This document shows, one piece after another, positions 12,301 to 21,668 of a stretch of 62,893 nucleotides of DNA. Made by a program: the position numbers and the translations under genes. The notes under the pieces were generated by a model, which saw only the letters and a list, made by a program, of their open reading frames with translations, did no database searches and had not been told where the DNA came from. This stretch comes from Geobacteraceae bacterium. GTDB taxonomy: Bacteria; Desulfobacterota; Desulfuromonadia; Geobacterales; Pseudopelobacteraceae. The number at the start of each line of letters is the position of its first letter. Positions within the stretch are counted from its first letter, which is position 1. The stretch spans positions 1 to 62,893 of the forward strand of contig JANXYR010000081.1 in the NCBI GenBank assembly GCA_025355965.1, read 5' to 3'.

Positions 12301-13574
12301 CCGTTATCAATAATGATGGGCACCATATTGTTATGAACCGCAACGGCGAAATTTCCGTGACAGATGAAACCGGTCGTGAGCGTGAAAAATACACCGTAGT
12401 TTATGGTGCAAAAATCAAGATTGCTCCCGGTGGAGTTGTCAAACAGGGCGCTACACTCGCAGAGTGGGACCCCTACACCATGCCGATTCTCACGGAAGTT
12501 GCCGGTCGGGTCAAGTTTGCTGACATTCTCGAAGGTGTCACGATGGAAGAGCAGCTCGATGATGTAACGGGTCTTTCCCGTAAGGTTATAATCGAGACTA
12601 AAGATACCGATAAGCGTCCGCGTATCGCTATTAAAGATGCAACAAGTGAAGGTGGCGGTACTATAGGTCGTTACTTCCTTCCGGCCGGTGCCAATATTTC
12701 GGTAATTGATGACTCTGTCATCAGTGCCGGTGATATTATCGCCAAGATCCCGCGTGAAACAACCAAAACAAAGGATATTACCGGAGGTTTGCCTCGCGTT
12801 GCTGAACTTTTTGAAGCACGTAAACCGAAGGACTTTGCTGTTATTACAGAAATTGATGGCCGCGTATCATACGGTAAAGATGCTAAAGGAAAACGAAAAG
12901 TTATTGTTACACCTGAACTTGGCGAACCGAAGGAATATTTAATTCCAAAAGGCAAGCATATCAGTGTTCACGAAGGTGATCATGTACGTGCCGGTGAACC
13001 GCTTATGGATGGTTCATCCAACCCGCATGATATTTTACGAGTACTTGGCGTCAAGGAACTGGCCAAATATCTGGTGGATGAAGTTCAGGAGGTGTACCGT
13101 CTGCAGGGTGTTAAGATCAACGATAAACATATCGAGGTTATTGTTCGTCAGATGTTGCGGCGCGTCCGCATCAAAGACACCGGTGATACCAATCTTCTGG
13201 TAGATGATCAGGTCGAACGTTCGGTCTTTGAACAGGAAAACGAGAAAGCTTTCCGTGATGGTAAACGCCCGGCAGTTGCTGAACCACTCTTGCTCGGTAT
13301 TACGAAGGCATCTCTTTCAACCGAGTCGTTCATTTCAGCCGCATCATTCCAGGAGACTACGAAAGTATTGACTCAGGCAGCAATTGAAGGGAAAATAGAC
13401 CACCTGCGAGGGCTCAAAGAGAATGTCATAATGGGCCGTCTTATACCAGCAGGAACCGGAATAGCTCGCTACCGTAATTTACGTTTGCAAGCAGACTCTA
13501 TTGCCCCAAAAGAAAATGTTGTAAAAGAGAATAGTAGTGAAGATATAAATGAAGGTGATTTAGAAGCTGCATAA
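9378..13574 (+). CDS. rpoC: RNA polymerase beta' subunit
   Basis: This is the 1398-residue beta' subunit. The start is GTG, 8 bp after a strong GGAGGAG site, giving [18 protein letters not shown] as in relatives; the in-frame ATG 102 bp upstream lies inside rpoB and lacks a site. The zinc-binding [13 protein letters not shown]...CEKCG (from about residue 70) and the catalytic [12 protein letters not shown] (about residues 459-470) are intact. A second zinc site ([13 protein letters not shown]) and the bridge/trigger regions follow. It is separated from rpoB by 64 bp and ends at a strong terminator. No insertion comparable to that in RpoB is seen. Confidence 0.98.
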   Translation: MEDYFSFFDKPKDPLHFSAIRISISSPDKIRERSHGEVKKPETINYRTFKPERDGLFCAKIFGPTKDYECNCGKYKRMKHRGIICEKCGVEVIPSKVRRERLGHIDLATPVAHIWFLKSLPSRIGNLLDITLKDLEKVLYFEGFVISDPKNTPLQFCEVMSEDKYIKMQQEYGSDAFLGGMGAEAIRECLRALKLEDLAVSLRTEMVESTSEAKRKKTAKRLKVVEAFRHSGNKPEWMILECIPVLPPELRPLVPLDGGRFATSDLNDLYRRVINRNNRLKRLCELQAPEVIIRNEKRMLQEAVDALFDNGRRGRAIAGPNKRPLKSLSDMLKGKSGRFRQNLLGKRVDYSGRSVIVVGPELKLHQCGLPKKMALELFKPFIYNKLEERGLVTTIKSAKKMVEKERPEVWDVLEEVIKEHPVMLNRAPTLHRLGIQAFEPVLIEGKAIQLHPLVCTAFNADFDGDQMAVHLPLSIESQVEARVLMMSTNNILSPANGKPIIVPSQDMVLGAYYMTRDRINAKGEYYRPTEKELLAGVNVSGCFSSPEEVRIAFDAGQIDMQALIKVRMKNLTTDEKAHMVDTTAGRILLRDVLPDAVPFSTINKVMTKKELSNLVDTCYRLSDSKETVLLADRLKEIGFKYANLAGISICLDDMVIPEGKPAIIEKAHEEVTEIQNQYTEGLITDGERYNKVIDIWAKATEEIATEMLDNLSKEIVTARDGSKIETSSFNAIHMMADSGARGSAQQIRQLAGMRGLMAKPSGEIIETPITANFREGLTVLQYFISTHGARKGLADTALKTANSGYLTRRLVDVAQDAIITEVDCGTLDGLIVSSLTEGGEIIEPIGDRILGRVALDDIHDPLTDEILVEMNQEIDEYLVKRVEDAGIEKVKIRSVLTCQSKRGICGKCYGRDLARGHSVNMGEAVGVIAAQSIGEPGTQLTMRTFHIGGTASRHAEQTSLEARADGIINYINVNTVINNDGHHIVMNRNGEISVTDETGREREKYTVVYGAKIKIAPGGVVKQGATLAEWDPYTMPILTEVAGRVKFADILEGVTMEEQLDDVTGLSRKVIIETKDTDKRPRIAIKDATSEGGGTIGRYFLPAGANISVIDDSVISAGDIIAKIPRETTKTKDITGGLPRVAELFEARKPKDFAVITEIDGRVSYGKDAKGKRKVIVTPELGEPKEYLIPKGKHISVHEGDHVRAGEPLMDGSSNPHDILRVLGVKELAKYLVDEVQEVYRLQGVKINDKHIEVIVRQMLRRVRIKDTGDTNLLVDDQVERSVFEQENEKAFRDGKRPAVAEPLLLGITKASLSTESFISAASFQETTKVLTQAAIEGKIDHLRGLKENVIMGRLIPAGTGIARYRNLRLQADSIAPKENVVKENSSEDINEGDLEAA

Positions 13575-13601
13575 ACGCTGTTATAATGGGAAAGTATCAT
13601 C

Positions 13602-13637
13602 AGCGGCCGGGAGTATTACTTCCGGCCGCTTTTATTT
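13602..13637 (+). terminator. Rho-independent terminator of the rpoBC operon
   Basis: The stem AGCGGCCGG/CCGGCCGCT (13602-13610 with 13622-13630) closes an 11-nt loop and is followed by TTTTATTT. It lies 27 bp after rpoC and overlaps the 3' end of the converging thiolase-like gene. Confidence 0.92.
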
Positions 13638-15252
13638 AAGCTTTTAAACTACCATTCCCAGTAAGTTTTTTCCAACCATTTCCTGCAAGTTCAACCAATC
13701 CGTTCATCGTACGTGTGTAGAACTTGGTAACTGGGATACTGTTGACCAGAAGTGAACCATTCACCTTCTCAATAGAAACCGGGTCGCCAGCCATGCAGAC
13801 AGATATCTGACTATAAAACTCCCCAGGGAGACCAAAGAGAAATTTATAATTTGAGCCTTCAAAGCGACATGCCACGATTATAATAACTACCTCCGGGCAG
13901 CCCGTTTTATAGTGATAACGAACTGTAGCTGAGGCAAAAGAACCGGTAACAGCAGAACCTGAAGCCAGCAAAGATTCAAGATTAACCCCTTTTGGCTTCA
14001 TTTTTCCCAATGAAGGTAATCCCCATGGCTTAAATATGTCGTGAGACCGCTTATCATAGTGGTCACTACGCTCCAGCAGAGTCACGACATTATTATTAAT
14101 CGGCCCACCAATGGAATGCGACAACCCTGCGGAAAAACCCTTTTCTCTGATCAACCGGTGATTTTCTACAATCTGAATCATCCCGGTAGCCCCAAGTGGA
14201 TGCCCCCTCCCCTTCAAACCTCCGGTAAGGTTAGTTGGAAAAGCACCGTTCTCTCCTGTCAGCGAATCATCCAGAAGGGCATCCATCAACCTATTTCGGC
14301 TTACTATGCCAAGATCAACCATATTTATCGGGCCAAAACCGTTAAAAGGATCATGCATATTAACGTGGAGCTTACCAGCAAACGAACGGACATCCTTGAT
14401 GCCGGCCATTCCGTAGGCACATCCCGCAGCAATGACTGTTGCCGGGAAAGAATGGAAGTAATTACGGTCTGCAATAGTCGGGATATCGGTAGCACTGCCA
14501 ACGCCACTAACCCGCACATCCTGTGGCCGGGAGGTTAGAACAACGGCGGCAACTCCATCAGACATGGGACAAAAATCATGGTAGCGCAAAGGATACCAAT
14601 ATTGATAATTTCTGCCGTCAGCAATTTGTTGATAATAATCTTGCAGTTCAATTTGAACGTTCAGATGGGCGTCTGGATTTTCGGCAGCAAAGCGCTGACT
14701 TCGTTGGGTTAAAAGAGCCGTATATGCTGTCCACTCTTCATCAGAAAAACCGAGACGCTCCTTTAAAGCACGAGCGACCAAACCACCGCAAGCCGGCATA
14801 GTTAGAGCAAATTCTGCTTCATCACGATCAATCACCCCGGCAATTATGCGAGTTGACTCAAGCGTCGAAGCATCACTCATTTTTTGAACACCAAGAGCTA
14901 GAACAGAGTCATATCTCCCGGATGCTATCTCCAGATAAGCACTTTCAAACGCAGAAGCACCAGAAGAAGATGCAGTGTCTACAAGGACTGAACGAACGCC
15001 TGAAATCCCTAATATACCAGCAATTTTAGCAGCTGTGTTGTCTACACCCGAGAACGCAGTCGGGTTTTGACTCCCGACAATCACCGCTTCAATATCACGC
15101 CGCCTGACCGGGCTGCCATCAAAGACCTGGCCGCTCATTTCCGATAACTCCAAAAAGGAAAGGTTCTGTTTTTCTTTACCGTTATATCGCCCTACCGGTG
15201 CCATCCAAGAGGCGGCAACATATACAGGTCGAGGTTTAAATAGCATTTCCAT
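13636..15252 (-). CDS. Thiolase-like protein lacking the catalytic cysteine, with C-terminal extension
   Basis: The first ~400 residues have the thiolase fold signatures, including GRGHPLGATGM (His351) and a glycine loop SIGGP at 380-384. Where thiolases carry the acyl-accepting cysteine (as in ACASGS), this protein reads TASSSGA, placing Ser95 at that position. The second catalytic cysteine before the last glycine loop also appears to be Ser. Residues ~400-538 form an extra domain absent from ordinary thiolases. This resembles the thiolase-like type 1 proteins described in mycobacteria, which carry an added OB-like C-terminal domain; that match is inference from layout. It may bind acyl-CoA without classical thiolysis. 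The ATG follows AAGGGG. It is not operonic with rpoC, which converges on it. Confidence 0.75.
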   Translation of the reverse strand: MEMLFKPRPVYVAASWMAPVGRYNGKEKQNLSFLELSEMSGQVFDGSPVRRRDIEAVIVGSQNPTAFSGVDNTAAKIAGILGISGVRSVLVDTASSSGASAFESAYLEIASGRYDSVLALGVQKMSDASTLESTRIIAGVIDRDEAEFALTMPACGGLVARALKERLGFSDEEWTAYTALLTQRSQRFAAENPDAHLNVQIELQDYYQQIADGRNYQYWYPLRYHDFCPMSDGVAAVVLTSRPQDVRVSGVGSATDIPTIADRNYFHSFPATVIAAGCAYGMAGIKDVRSFAGKLHVNMHDPFNGFGPINMVDLGIVSRNRLMDALLDDSLTGENGAFPTNLTGGLKGRGHPLGATGMIQIVENHRLIREKGFSAGLSHSIGGPINNNVVTLLERSDHYDKRSHDIFKPWGLPSLGKMKPKGVNLESLLASGSAVTGSFASATVRYHYKTGCPEVVIIIVACRFEGSNYKFLFGLPGEFYSQISVCMAGDPVSIEKVNGSLLVNSIPVTKFYTRTMNGLVELAGNGWKKLTGNGSLKA

Positions 15253-15307
15253 TAAGCCCCTTTCTAAGTCAGCTTAACTTACTGTTTAAAAGCTTAACAA
15301 ACGAATC

Positions 15308-15320
15308 AATGTAATACATT
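15308..15320. promoter_or_regulatory. 13-bp palindrome upstream of the thiolase-like gene
   Basis: AATGTAATACATT is a perfect inverted repeat (AATGTA-A-TACATT) in the 82-bp gap between msrA and the thiolase-like gene, about 56 bp upstream of that gene's start. It is the right size for a dimeric repressor site. AT-rich palindromes of this length can occur by chance, and no cognate regulator is adjacent. Confidence 0.3.
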
Positions 15321-15334
15321 AATACTGTACGCTG

Positions 15335-15805
15335 CTAAAAACCACAACCGCCACTATTTTTTTGATGATACTTTTGGTGATATGCTTCAGCCTCCCAGAA
15401 ATAGGCTACAGGGACAATTTGGGTAGCAATTGCCCGGCTAAAAACATGCCTGTTTTCAAGCTCTGAACGAGAAGCAAGAGCGGATTCATGTTGGTCCTCA
15501 GTATGAAAAAAAATAGCAGAGCGATACTGTTCGCCGAAATCAGGACCCTGTCTATTTACCTGGGTCGGATCATGACACTCCCAAAAAACCTTGAGTAGAT
15601 CAATATAGCTGGTCTGGGACAGATCAAAGGTAATCTCGACAGCTTCAGCATGTCCAGTATCAAAACTGCAGACATCACGATATGTCGGGCTGTCTGTATG
15701 TCCCCCGCAGTAACCAACGCGAGTCGCAACAACCCCAGGTACAGACAAAAAAGTATCCTCTACGCCCCAAAAGCAACCGGCAGCAAACGTAGCGACCTCG
15801 ACCAT
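15335..15805 (-). CDS. msrA: Peptide-methionine (S)-S-oxide reductase
   Basis: MsrA repairs the S-epimer of oxidised methionine in proteins. The chosen ATG follows GGAGGAAATC and gives MVEVATFAAGCFWGVEDTFL, with the nucleophilic Cys11 in the family motif GCFWG. The 156 residues are the usual length of a stand-alone MsrA. A reading frame continuing 25 codons further upstream would run through a dispersed hairpin repeat and is not supported. The downstream motif GHAEAV and the C-terminal CGF are present, so the protein can probably use a resolving cysteine near its end. Confidence 0.96.
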   Translation of the reverse strand: MVEVATFAAGCFWGVEDTFLSVPGVVATRVGYCGGHTDSPTYRDVCSFDTGHAEAVEITFDLSQTSYIDLLKVFWECHDPTQVNRQGPDFGEQYRSAIFFHTEDQHESALASRSELENRHVFSRAIATQIVPVAYFWEAEAYHQKYHQKNSGGCGF

Positions 15806-15819
15806 GATTTCCTCCCAAA

Positions 15820-15895
15820 CCCTGATCAACAGAATAAGTACCTTAACGAAATTGTCTCCCGCATAAAACGCAGAAGACAATTTCTAACTTACTAA
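15820..15895 (-). repeat. Dispersed hairpin repeat, copy A (msrA leader)
   Basis: Read on the minus strand, it starts TAGTAAGTTAGAAATTGTCT, folds back through AGACAATTTCGTTAAGGTAC and ends TTATTCTGTTGATCAGGG. GAAATTGTCT and AGACAATTTC are perfectly complementary, giving a long hairpin, and a short CTG...CAG hairpin follows. It ends 14 bp before the msrA start, so it forms most of the msrA 5' leader. The start and end blocks match four other copies in this window (16685, 34490, 47938, 57024). It is the shortest and most regular copy. Confidence 0.85.
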
Positions 15896-15924
15896 ACAAA
15901 ACAGGGCCCCGGAGGGCCCTGTTT
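15896..15924 (-). terminator. Terminator downstream of yebC
   Basis: AACAGGGCCC (15900-15909) pairs with GGGCCCTGTT (15914-15923) around a CGGA loop. On the minus strand the stem is followed by TTTGTTTAG. It lies 5 bp after the yebC stop and directly abuts repeat copy A. Confidence 0.88.
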
Positions 15925-15928
15925 GAAG

Positions 15929-16672
15929 CTACATTAGTTTTTCCATCTCTTCTTCAGAAATATCGAAGTTGGCATATACATTTTGTACGTCGTCGTTATC
16001 TTCCAGTTTATCCATTAGCTTGAGCATGCTTTCGGCCTGTTTTCCTTCCAGCTTTACCTGAGTCTGGGGGATCATAGTTATCTCGGCACTCGTATGTTTG
16101 AAACCTTTAGCCGCCAACGTTTCGCGCACTTCAATAAAAGAGGATGGTTCCGATGTGACTTCAAAACAATCATCCAGCTCGGCAACATCTTCCGCACCCG
16201 CCTCAAGAGCGGCTTCAAAAAGCTGATCGAAATCAACCGATTTGTCGTAGCCGATCAACCCCTTCTTGCTGAATATCCAGGAAACACATCCCGCTTCACC
16301 CATGTTGCCGTTACTTTTTGAAAAGATACTACGAATATCTGAAACAGAGCGATTACGGTTATCGGTCAACACTTCAACAAGAACAGCGGCACCACTAGGA
16401 CCATAACCTTCATATATGATTTCCTCGTAGGTAACCCCTTCCATGCCACCGGCACCTTTCTTGATAGCCCGTTCAATATTATCTTTAGGCATATTTTCAG
16501 CTTTAGCCTTGTCTACAGCAGTACGCAATCGAGGGTTAGCAGCAAGATCGGCTCCCCCCAGTTTTGCAGCAACTGAAATTTCCTTGATAAACTTGGTAAA
16601 TAGTTTGCCACGTTTAGCATCTGCGGCTCCCTTTTTATGCTTGATAGTGCTCCACTTATTATGACCCGACAT
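15929..16672 (-). CDS. yebC: YebC/PmpR family protein
   Basis: This 247-residue member of the YebC/TACO1 family begins [20 protein letters not shown], the hallmark N-terminus. The family has been described both as a DNA-binding regulator and as a factor that helps ribosomes through difficult sequences. Length is standard. A GGAG site precedes the ATG. In many bacteria yebC adjoins ruvC-ruvA-ruvB; here ruvCA are 18 kb away. The gene is bracketed by two outward-pointing copies of the hairpin repeat family. Confidence 0.96.
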   Translation of the reverse strand: MSGHNKWSTIKHKKGAADAKRGKLFTKFIKEISVAAKLGGADLAANPRLRTAVDKAKAENMPKDNIERAIKKGAGGMEGVTYEEIIYEGYGPSGAAVLVEVLTDNRNRSVSDIRSIFSKSNGNMGEAGCVSWIFSKKGLIGYDKSVDFDQLFEAALEAGAEDVAELDDCFEVTSEPSSFIEVRETLAAKGFKHTSAEITMIPQTQVKLEGKQAESMLKLMDKLEDNDDVQNVYANFDISEEEMEKLM

Positions 16673-16684
16673 CGCTCCAGCTCC

Positions 16685-16833
16685 TTAGTAAGTTAGAAGT
16701 GTTTTCTGCGTTTTAGCTCGATAGAAAATATTTTTGAAATCTATTGAAGATATAAATTCCTGTACGTACTTTATTTCTTGTATTGGGACAGACATAAAAT
16801 AACTTTTTAACGCACTTATCCTATTTATCAGGA
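16685..16833 (+). repeat. Dispersed hairpin repeat, copy B (long form)
   Basis: It begins TTAGTAAGTTAGAAGTGTTTT and CTGCGTTTTAGCTCGATAG, and ends AACGCACTTATCCTATTTAT followed by CAGGAC. The two ends match copies C, D and E, but the middle is longer and degenerate. It starts 12 bp upstream of yebC and points away from it, towards the lipoprotein gene at 16944. Confidence 0.75.
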
Positions 16834-16943
16834 CTTTAGAAAGTATGTTTACGAGTTTTTTATTGCCTAAAAAAGTTAGAAATATTACCATGTAAAAATA
16901 TGCCTGTCCAGCGAGAACTTATTGATAAAGGGAACTGAATGAC

Positions 16944-17309
16944 ATGAAATCAGTTAATAAGCTACCCATATTGTTTATAATTTTGTTATTGCTCTCTTCT
17001 TTACTGAACGGTTGCAGTCACACAAGCCAGTCGTCCCGCGACGACGGTCTTCCGATACTTTCACAGGATGAATTGATCCGACCATATACAAAACTCGGCA
17101 GGATTCAGGTAACTCGTGAGACATACGGATCTGACTATTCGTTGTCACCTGGCATTAAAGCATGGGGTCTTGCTGCTGTGCGGCAGGAAGCTGAAAAAAT
17201 GGGTGCGGATGCAATCATGCTTCCAGAGGTTACAGGGCGCACAACTACCTACGGCATCATTCCGTCAACTGAATATCGTGCCACTGGATTTGCGATTAAA
17301 TTTAAATAG
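16944..17309 (+). CDS. Small predicted lipoprotein
   Basis: This 121-residue protein has a type II signal peptide: basic start MKSVNK, hydrophobic core, and lipobox LLNGC with Cys at residue 24. The mature part (about 97 residues) contains a PYTKLGRIQV stretch and an AVRQEAEKMGADAIMLPEV segment. That layout resembles small outer-membrane lipoproteins of the DUF4156/RcsF-like kind, where a GADAI motif lies in the core strand-helix. I do not recognise a specific function. It is monocistronic, between repeat copy B and tRNA-Cys. Confidence 0.8.
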   Translation: MKSVNKLPILFIILLLLSSLLNGCSHTSQSSRDDGLPILSQDELIRPYTKLGRIQVTRETYGSDYSLSPGIKAWGLAAVRQEAEKMGADAIMLPEVTGRTTTYGIIPSTEYRATGFAIKFK

Positions 17310-17320
17310 AAAATATTAAG

Positions 17321-17350
17321 TTGACAGCATGGTAAGACATTAGTTATAAA
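17321..17350 (+). promoter_or_regulatory. Sigma-70-type promoter of tRNA-Cys
   Basis: TTGACA (17321-17326) and TATAAA (17345-17350) are separated by 18 bp and end 19 bp before the tRNA-Cys gene. The match to consensus is strong and the distance leaves a short 5' leader. Confidence 0.8.
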
Positions 17351-17368
17351 GATTACTTGATCGACAGT

Positions 17369-17442
17369 GGCGCGTTATCCAAGAGGCTAGGAGCCGGTCT
17401 GCAAAACCGTTAACGTCGGTTCGAATCCGACACGCGCCTCCA
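17369..17442 (+). tRNA. tRNA-Cys (GCA anticodon)
   Basis: The acceptor GGCGCGT/ACGCGCC, anticodon loop CTGCAAA (anticodon GCA), T-arm GTCGG-TTCGAAT-CCGAC, discriminator T (U73, the tRNA-Cys identity base) and encoded CCA are all present in 74 nt. Confidence 0.97.
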
Positions 17443-17461
17443 TTCGTAAAAACTCCAAATA

Positions 17462-17491
17462 AAAAGGCCATGCATTAAAGCATGGCCTTTT
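17462..17491. terminator. Bidirectional terminator
   Basis: AAAAGGCCATGC and GCATGGCCTTTT form a perfect 12-bp stem with an ATTAAA loop. It has an A-run before and a T-run after the stem, so it can serve tRNA-Cys on the plus strand and the converging gene at 17551-18516 on the minus strand. Confidence 0.9.
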
Positions 17492-17550
17492 GTTGTAAAG
17501 TCTACAGCTTAGAGCTATCTAACGAAATCTTCCAGCCCCTAGCTACAAAA

Positions 17551-18516
17551 TTATAACTCCGCTTTGGCAATAGTTATTGCAGAAGAAAGTTTTTCAACCA
17601 TAGCCTTAATATTTGTACCGCTTGCAAGAAGTTTAGAAGCCCGCTCTATATTTTTGATGAATCTTTCAGCCTTGTCAGCATCTATCAGGCATGAGTTACC
17701 ACCATTATCCGAGATTTCCTTGTCGACAATACCTCCACCAAACTTGCCTATGTGTTCACTAACGATCAATTTAACCTGCTCTTCCAATTCTGCAAGCTTC
17801 AGTGACACGGTTTTCTTGTCACGCTCCTGACGCTCATTATCTGTTTTGTCAATCTCTGTTTTATGAAGAGTGACAGACGTATCCCATATTTTCTGAATAT
17901 TTGCTACTTCTAACAGATCTGCCCCCATTAATTCGTCAGCACTTTGCGTCGAAAACAGATCAATTTTGGCTCCTGGTAAGCCAGCGATTTTTTGCGATTC
18001 CGAAGATGACGTTTCAATATCACTGGATCCGTCATGGAAAAATCCAAGCGGATTACCATCTTTATAAAAAATCATCGCTGAATGATCATCCGTGTAGATT
18101 CGCAGACAGCCATTCATTTGATCATCTTTAATTTTTTCAAGTAGCGTCTTAATATCGATCAGCTTTAAGTCCTGAGCCTTGTAGAGTGTTTCTCCTTCCA
18201 GAAGGGCATGAATACACATGGTAAGATCTTTTGAAAGTTTGTAGACATTCAAGGCACCGCTTCCTGTCGTAACCATTAATTCAGTTAACATCGAGAGAGC
18301 TTCAAAGCCAGTCTCCCGCTTACTATTATGCCCTTCCACAAGGGCACTAACCAATTTCCCTGCTTCAAAGACAAGAATTGCAGTACTGGACTGAAATACA
18401 AAACTTGCGTAACCGGTAAAAGCACCATTACTTAGCTTTGATAAGACTTCAGGAAGTTTCAGTTTCGACACTGCCAGATTTTCAAATAGCGGGCTGCCTT
18501 TGGGGAGAAGAAACAT
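17551..18516 (-). CDS. Conserved protein of unknown function, paralogue of 43003-43959
   Basis: This soluble protein of about 321 residues has no signal peptide or membrane segment. Its N-terminus (LPKGSPLFENLA...LPEVLSKLSNGAFTGY) and a central block (SAMIFYKDGNPLGFFHDGSS) match the protein at 43003-43959. The early NGAFTGY segment resembles DUF4388-like signalling domains, but I would not name a function. The second half (about 225-321) looks helical. I prefer ATG at 18516 because the AGGAGG site is 6 bp upstream; the adjacent GTG at 18519 is only 3 bp from it. It ends at a shared bidirectional terminator. Confidence 0.75.
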   Translation of the reverse strand: MFLLPKGSPLFENLAVSKLKLPEVLSKLSNGAFTGYASFVFQSSTAILVFEAGKLVSALVEGHNSKRETGFEALSMLTELMVTTGSGALNVYKLSKDLTMCIHALLEGETLYKAQDLKLIDIKTLLEKIKDDQMNGCLRIYTDDHSAMIFYKDGNPLGFFHDGSSDIETSSSESQKIAGLPGAKIDLFSTQSADELMGADLLEVANIQKIWDTSVTLHKTEIDKTDNERQERDKKTVSLKLAELEEQVKLIVSEHIGKFGGGIVDKEISDNGGNSCLIDADKAERFIKNIERASKLLASGTNIKAMVEKLSSAITIAKAEL

Positions 18517-18632
18517 CACATGCCTCCTGAATTAACTCATTCGCGCAACAAGTAGAAACTAATGCAATTTATCAGGCATGTCAAATATTTACTGCCAGAT
18601 ATGGTTAAGAAAATCACCTTTAAAACAATAAT

Positions 18633-18671
18633 AAAGGCACGAGATGCCGATTTAGCGTATCCCGTGCCTTT
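18633..18671 (-). terminator. Terminator downstream of maeB
   Basis: TAAAGGCACGGGAT pairs with ATCTCGTGCCTTTA on the minus strand with a loop of about 11 nt, followed by TTATT. It lies 44 bp after the maeB stop. Confidence 0.82.
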
Positions 18672-18715
18672 ATTTGAAATAAAGTAAGCACAAATTATGC
18701 GCAACGCATTAGATA

Positions 18716-20965
18716 TTATGTTGTTTGAGCATCCACAACAGCAATTGCAGCCATATTGACAATATCGTCAACACCATCGCCACGCTGTAGAACATGAACC
18801 GGTTTATTCATACCCATTAGAATCGGTCCGATCGCCTCAGCCCCTCCCAAATGATGCAAAAGTTTGTAGCAGATATTTCCTGAATTCAAGTCTGGAAAGA
18901 TCAAAATATTAGCACTTGTTCTCAGCTTTGAGAAAGTAAAACCCTCAAGCAGTTCTGGCACAACTGCCGTATCGGCCTGCATCTCACCTTCTATAATCAG
19001 ATCTGGCTCACGTTCTTTGACAATCTCAACAGCCCGTCTAACCTTCTTGGCCTGTGGGTGATTGACTGAGCCAAAGTTTGAAAAAGAAAGCATTGCAACT
19101 CGTGGCTCGATATCAAGCATGCGAACTTTTTCAGCGGCCAGGATAGCGGTTTCGGCAAGCTCTTCAGCAGTGGGATCTATTGTAACGGTCGTGTCGGCCA
19201 GGAAATAAACCTCCTTTTTGAAGACCATCATATAAAGACCATGAACACTTGAAAGACCCTTTTGTTTACCAATGACTTCCAGTGCCGGGCGGATCGTTTC
19301 GGGATAATGTGTATCGATGCCACCCAGCAGGGCTTCAGCATCACCCATATGTACCATCATGGCGCCGAAATGTGTGCGCGACTTGCGGCGCAGGATTCGT
19401 AGAGATTCGGAGAGCGTTAGCCCTTTGCGCTGACGCAGGCGGTAAAGCTCGTCCGCATATTTATCGGTAAGTTCCGATTCAGGTGGGTCGATGATCTGAA
19501 CGTCTAGCTCAATATTCAGCTCCGCCATTTTTTGAATAATTTTTTTCCGGTCTCCGATCAGGATCGGTTTGGCAATTCCTTCCTCAACTAATTCTTTTGC
19601 AGCTCTGAGAATTTTCTCGTTGTCCCCTTCCGGAAAGACGATTGTTTTAGGATCACTCTTGGCCTTGTTGATAACCATACGCATGATCTCTTTGGATTTG
19701 CCTTGTGTTGATTCCAGATGTTCAATGTATTTAGCCATGTCTTCAATCGGCTGGCGAGCAACACCACTGTCCATGGCCGCCTGAGCAATGGCCGGAGCTA
19801 CATGCAGAAGGACTCGCGGATCAAAAGGTTTAGGTATTATGTAGTTGGGACCAAAAACAAATTTTTGATTGCCGTAAGCCTTGCAGACTGAGTCAGGGCA
19901 TTCTTCGCGAGCAAGCTGTGCCAAGGCCTTGACGGCAGCAAGTTTCATTTCTTCGTTAATGCAGCTGGCGCGGCAATCAAGGGCCCCACGAAATATAAAC
20001 GGAAAACCAAGTACATTGTTAACCTGATTGGGATAGTCTGAACGTCCTGTGGCAATCATGACGTCGCTGCGGACAGCGTGAGCATCTTCCGGGGTGATTT
20101 CCGGGTCGGGATTGGCCATGGCAAAGATAACCGGATTCGGAGCCATACTGGCAACCATTTCTTTAGTAAATGCCCCCTTGGCGGAAAGGCCAAACAGGAC
20201 ATCAGCACCAACGGCGGCCTCCTCCAGAGTACGGAAATGAGTGTCGGCAGCAAAGAGTTCTTTGTAGGGGTTCATCCCCTCAACTCGCCCTTTGTAGATG
20301 ACACCCTTGGTGTCACACATGATCATGTTGTTCGGCTTTACGCCCAGCGCAATGGCAAGTTTTGCGCAGGAGTTGGCTGAAGCACCGGCTCCATTGACTA
20401 CAATGCGTATATCTTCAATTTTTTTATCAACCAGGTGCAGTGCGTTAATCAGGGCAGCTGAAGATATGATAGCTGTGCCATGCTGATCGTCATGGAACAC
20501 CGGGATATTCATTGTTTTTTTGAGAGTCTCTTCAATATAGAAACACTCTGGCGCCTTAATATCCTCCAGATTGATGCCGCCAAATGTTGGCTCAAGCAGC
20601 TGGCAGGCTTTGATTATCTCATCTGGGTCTTCAGTGTCGAGTTCTATGTCAAACACATCGATGTCGGCGAAACGTTTAAAAAGGATCCCTTTACCCTCCA
20701 TTACCGGCTTACCGGCCAGGGCGCCAAGATTACCGAGGCCAAGGACAGCGGTACCATTGGAGACAACAGCAATCAGGTTACCTTTAGCGGTGTATTTATA
20801 GGCATCCTCAGGATTTTTCTGAATGGCCAGACATGGTTCGGCAACACCGGGTGAGTAAGCAAGTGAAAGATCTTCAGCTGTTTGGCAAGGTTTTGTGGAA
20901 ATCACCTCAATTTTACCTTTACGGCCGCTTGAGTGATATTCTAGCGAATCTTTAAATTTAGCCAT
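18716..20965 (-). CDS. maeB: NADP-type malic enzyme with C-terminal phosphotransacetylase domain
   Basis: MaeB oxidatively decarboxylates malate to pyruvate. Residues about 1-410 hold the malic enzyme N-terminal and NAD(P)-binding domains ([20 protein letters not shown]). Residues about 425-749 are a phosphate acetyltransferase-like domain ([33 protein letters not shown]), which in this family is usually regulatory and senses acetyl-CoA. I start at the ATG giving [20 protein letters not shown], because GGAG lies 6 bp before it; an ATG four codons upstream lacks a site. It is monocistronic with its own promoter and terminator. Confidence 0.96.
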   Translation of the reverse strand: MAKFKDSLEYHSSGRKGKIEVISTKPCQTAEDLSLAYSPGVAEPCLAIQKNPEDAYKYTAKGNLIAVVSNGTAVLGLGNLGALAGKPVMEGKGILFKRFADIDVFDIELDTEDPDEIIKACQLLEPTFGGINLEDIKAPECFYIEETLKKTMNIPVFHDDQHGTAIISSAALINALHLVDKKIEDIRIVVNGAGASANSCAKLAIALGVKPNNMIMCDTKGVIYKGRVEGMNPYKELFAADTHFRTLEEAAVGADVLFGLSAKGAFTKEMVASMAPNPVIFAMANPDPEITPEDAHAVRSDVMIATGRSDYPNQVNNVLGFPFIFRGALDCRASCINEEMKLAAVKALAQLAREECPDSVCKAYGNQKFVFGPNYIIPKPFDPRVLLHVAPAIAQAAMDSGVARQPIEDMAKYIEHLESTQGKSKEIMRMVINKAKSDPKTIVFPEGDNEKILRAAKELVEEGIAKPILIGDRKKIIQKMAELNIELDVQIIDPPESELTDKYADELYRLRQRKGLTLSESLRILRRKSRTHFGAMMVHMGDAEALLGGIDTHYPETIRPALEVIGKQKGLSSVHGLYMMVFKKEVYFLADTTVTIDPTAEELAETAILAAEKVRMLDIEPRVAMLSFSNFGSVNHPQAKKVRRAVEIVKEREPDLIIEGEMQADTAVVPELLEGFTFSKLRTSANILIFPDLNSGNICYKLLHHLGGAEAIGPILMGMNKPVHVLQRGDGVDDIVNMAAIAVVDAQTT

Positions 20966-21329
20966 TTTTCTCTCCATTTTTTAGTTTAGTTAAAAAACAA
21001 GTGGGCTTTTTTGAAACAATATGACTCGACTTTTACTAAAAGTGAAAAAGAATAGACTTCTTGAAATACACTTGTCAAGCAGTTAAATCGTGGGGCTAAA
21101 AACAATCAATAAAAAAATATGTACACTTTTTTACTGCCAATAAGCGAAACTTATCTACAAGTGGCAGCATACATGACTTCTTTTGATCGGGTGACCAGAC
21201 ATCTCCCTTGAAGTAAACCATCGCAAATCAGCCATGCAAAATATGTAATTAATTGACTTATTTCCATACATTCAGTAGTATTTCCGCCCACTATAGCCAA
21301 TATATTAATTCAAAGTCGGAATCCAAATT
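20966..21329. other. 364-bp intergenic region with a possible structured element
   Basis: This gap lies between the divergent maeB and 21330 genes. Besides the maeB promoter it contains, at 21133-21167, a nested inverted repeat: CTGCCA pairs with TGGCAG, and inside it ATAAG-CGAAA-CTTAT forms a small hairpin. This could be an operator or a small leader structure for either gene. The rest is AT-rich (runs of T and A) and shows nothing I can support. Confidence 0.35.
21049..21078 (-). promoter_or_regulatory. Probable sigma-70 promoter of maeB
   Basis: On the minus strand TTGACA (21078-21073) and TATTCT (21054-21049) are 18 bp apart, about 85 bp upstream of the maeB start. Confidence 0.6.
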
Positions 21330-21668
21330 ATGCAAAAAATACAATTAATACTTGCCAAAGCGGGAATGACTCTTGCCAGAGATGTTTTCCGTGGCGACTC
21401 TCCGGTAGGGATGCCAATCTGCGGCAAAGGCACAGAGTTGACAGAAGCCTTGATTGCTCGATTTGAAAGCATGGATGTCCACAATGTATATATTGAAGGG
21501 CACCCAATCCATGTGGAGGGGGAGAGCTCTTTAGATGATCTCCTGCTTAAGCTTGATTATCGCTTTAGCAAAACCCTTCAGGAACCGTTGAATCTTATCA
21601 TGTACGATATCTACAAAGCATACCTGATCAAATCGATGGGAGGTAACAGTGACCAAATCGCGGAGTGA
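21330..21668 (+). CDS. Small cytoplasmic protein encoded with an HDOD protein
   Basis: This is a 112-residue soluble protein of unknown function. The segments AKAGMTLARDVF and GMPICGKGTELTEALIARFESMDVHNVYIEG resemble the short N-terminal region that precedes HD-GYP domains in other proteins, here encoded alone. The gene overlaps the HDOD gene by 20 bp, so the two are translationally coupled and probably work together, perhaps as a split receiver/effector pair. That role is inferred from context only. Confidence 0.7.
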   Translation: MQKIQLILAKAGMTLARDVFRGDSPVGMPICGKGTELTEALIARFESMDVHNVYIEGHPIHVEGESSLDDLLLKLDYRFSKTLQEPLNLIMYDIYKAYLIKSMGGNSDQIAE

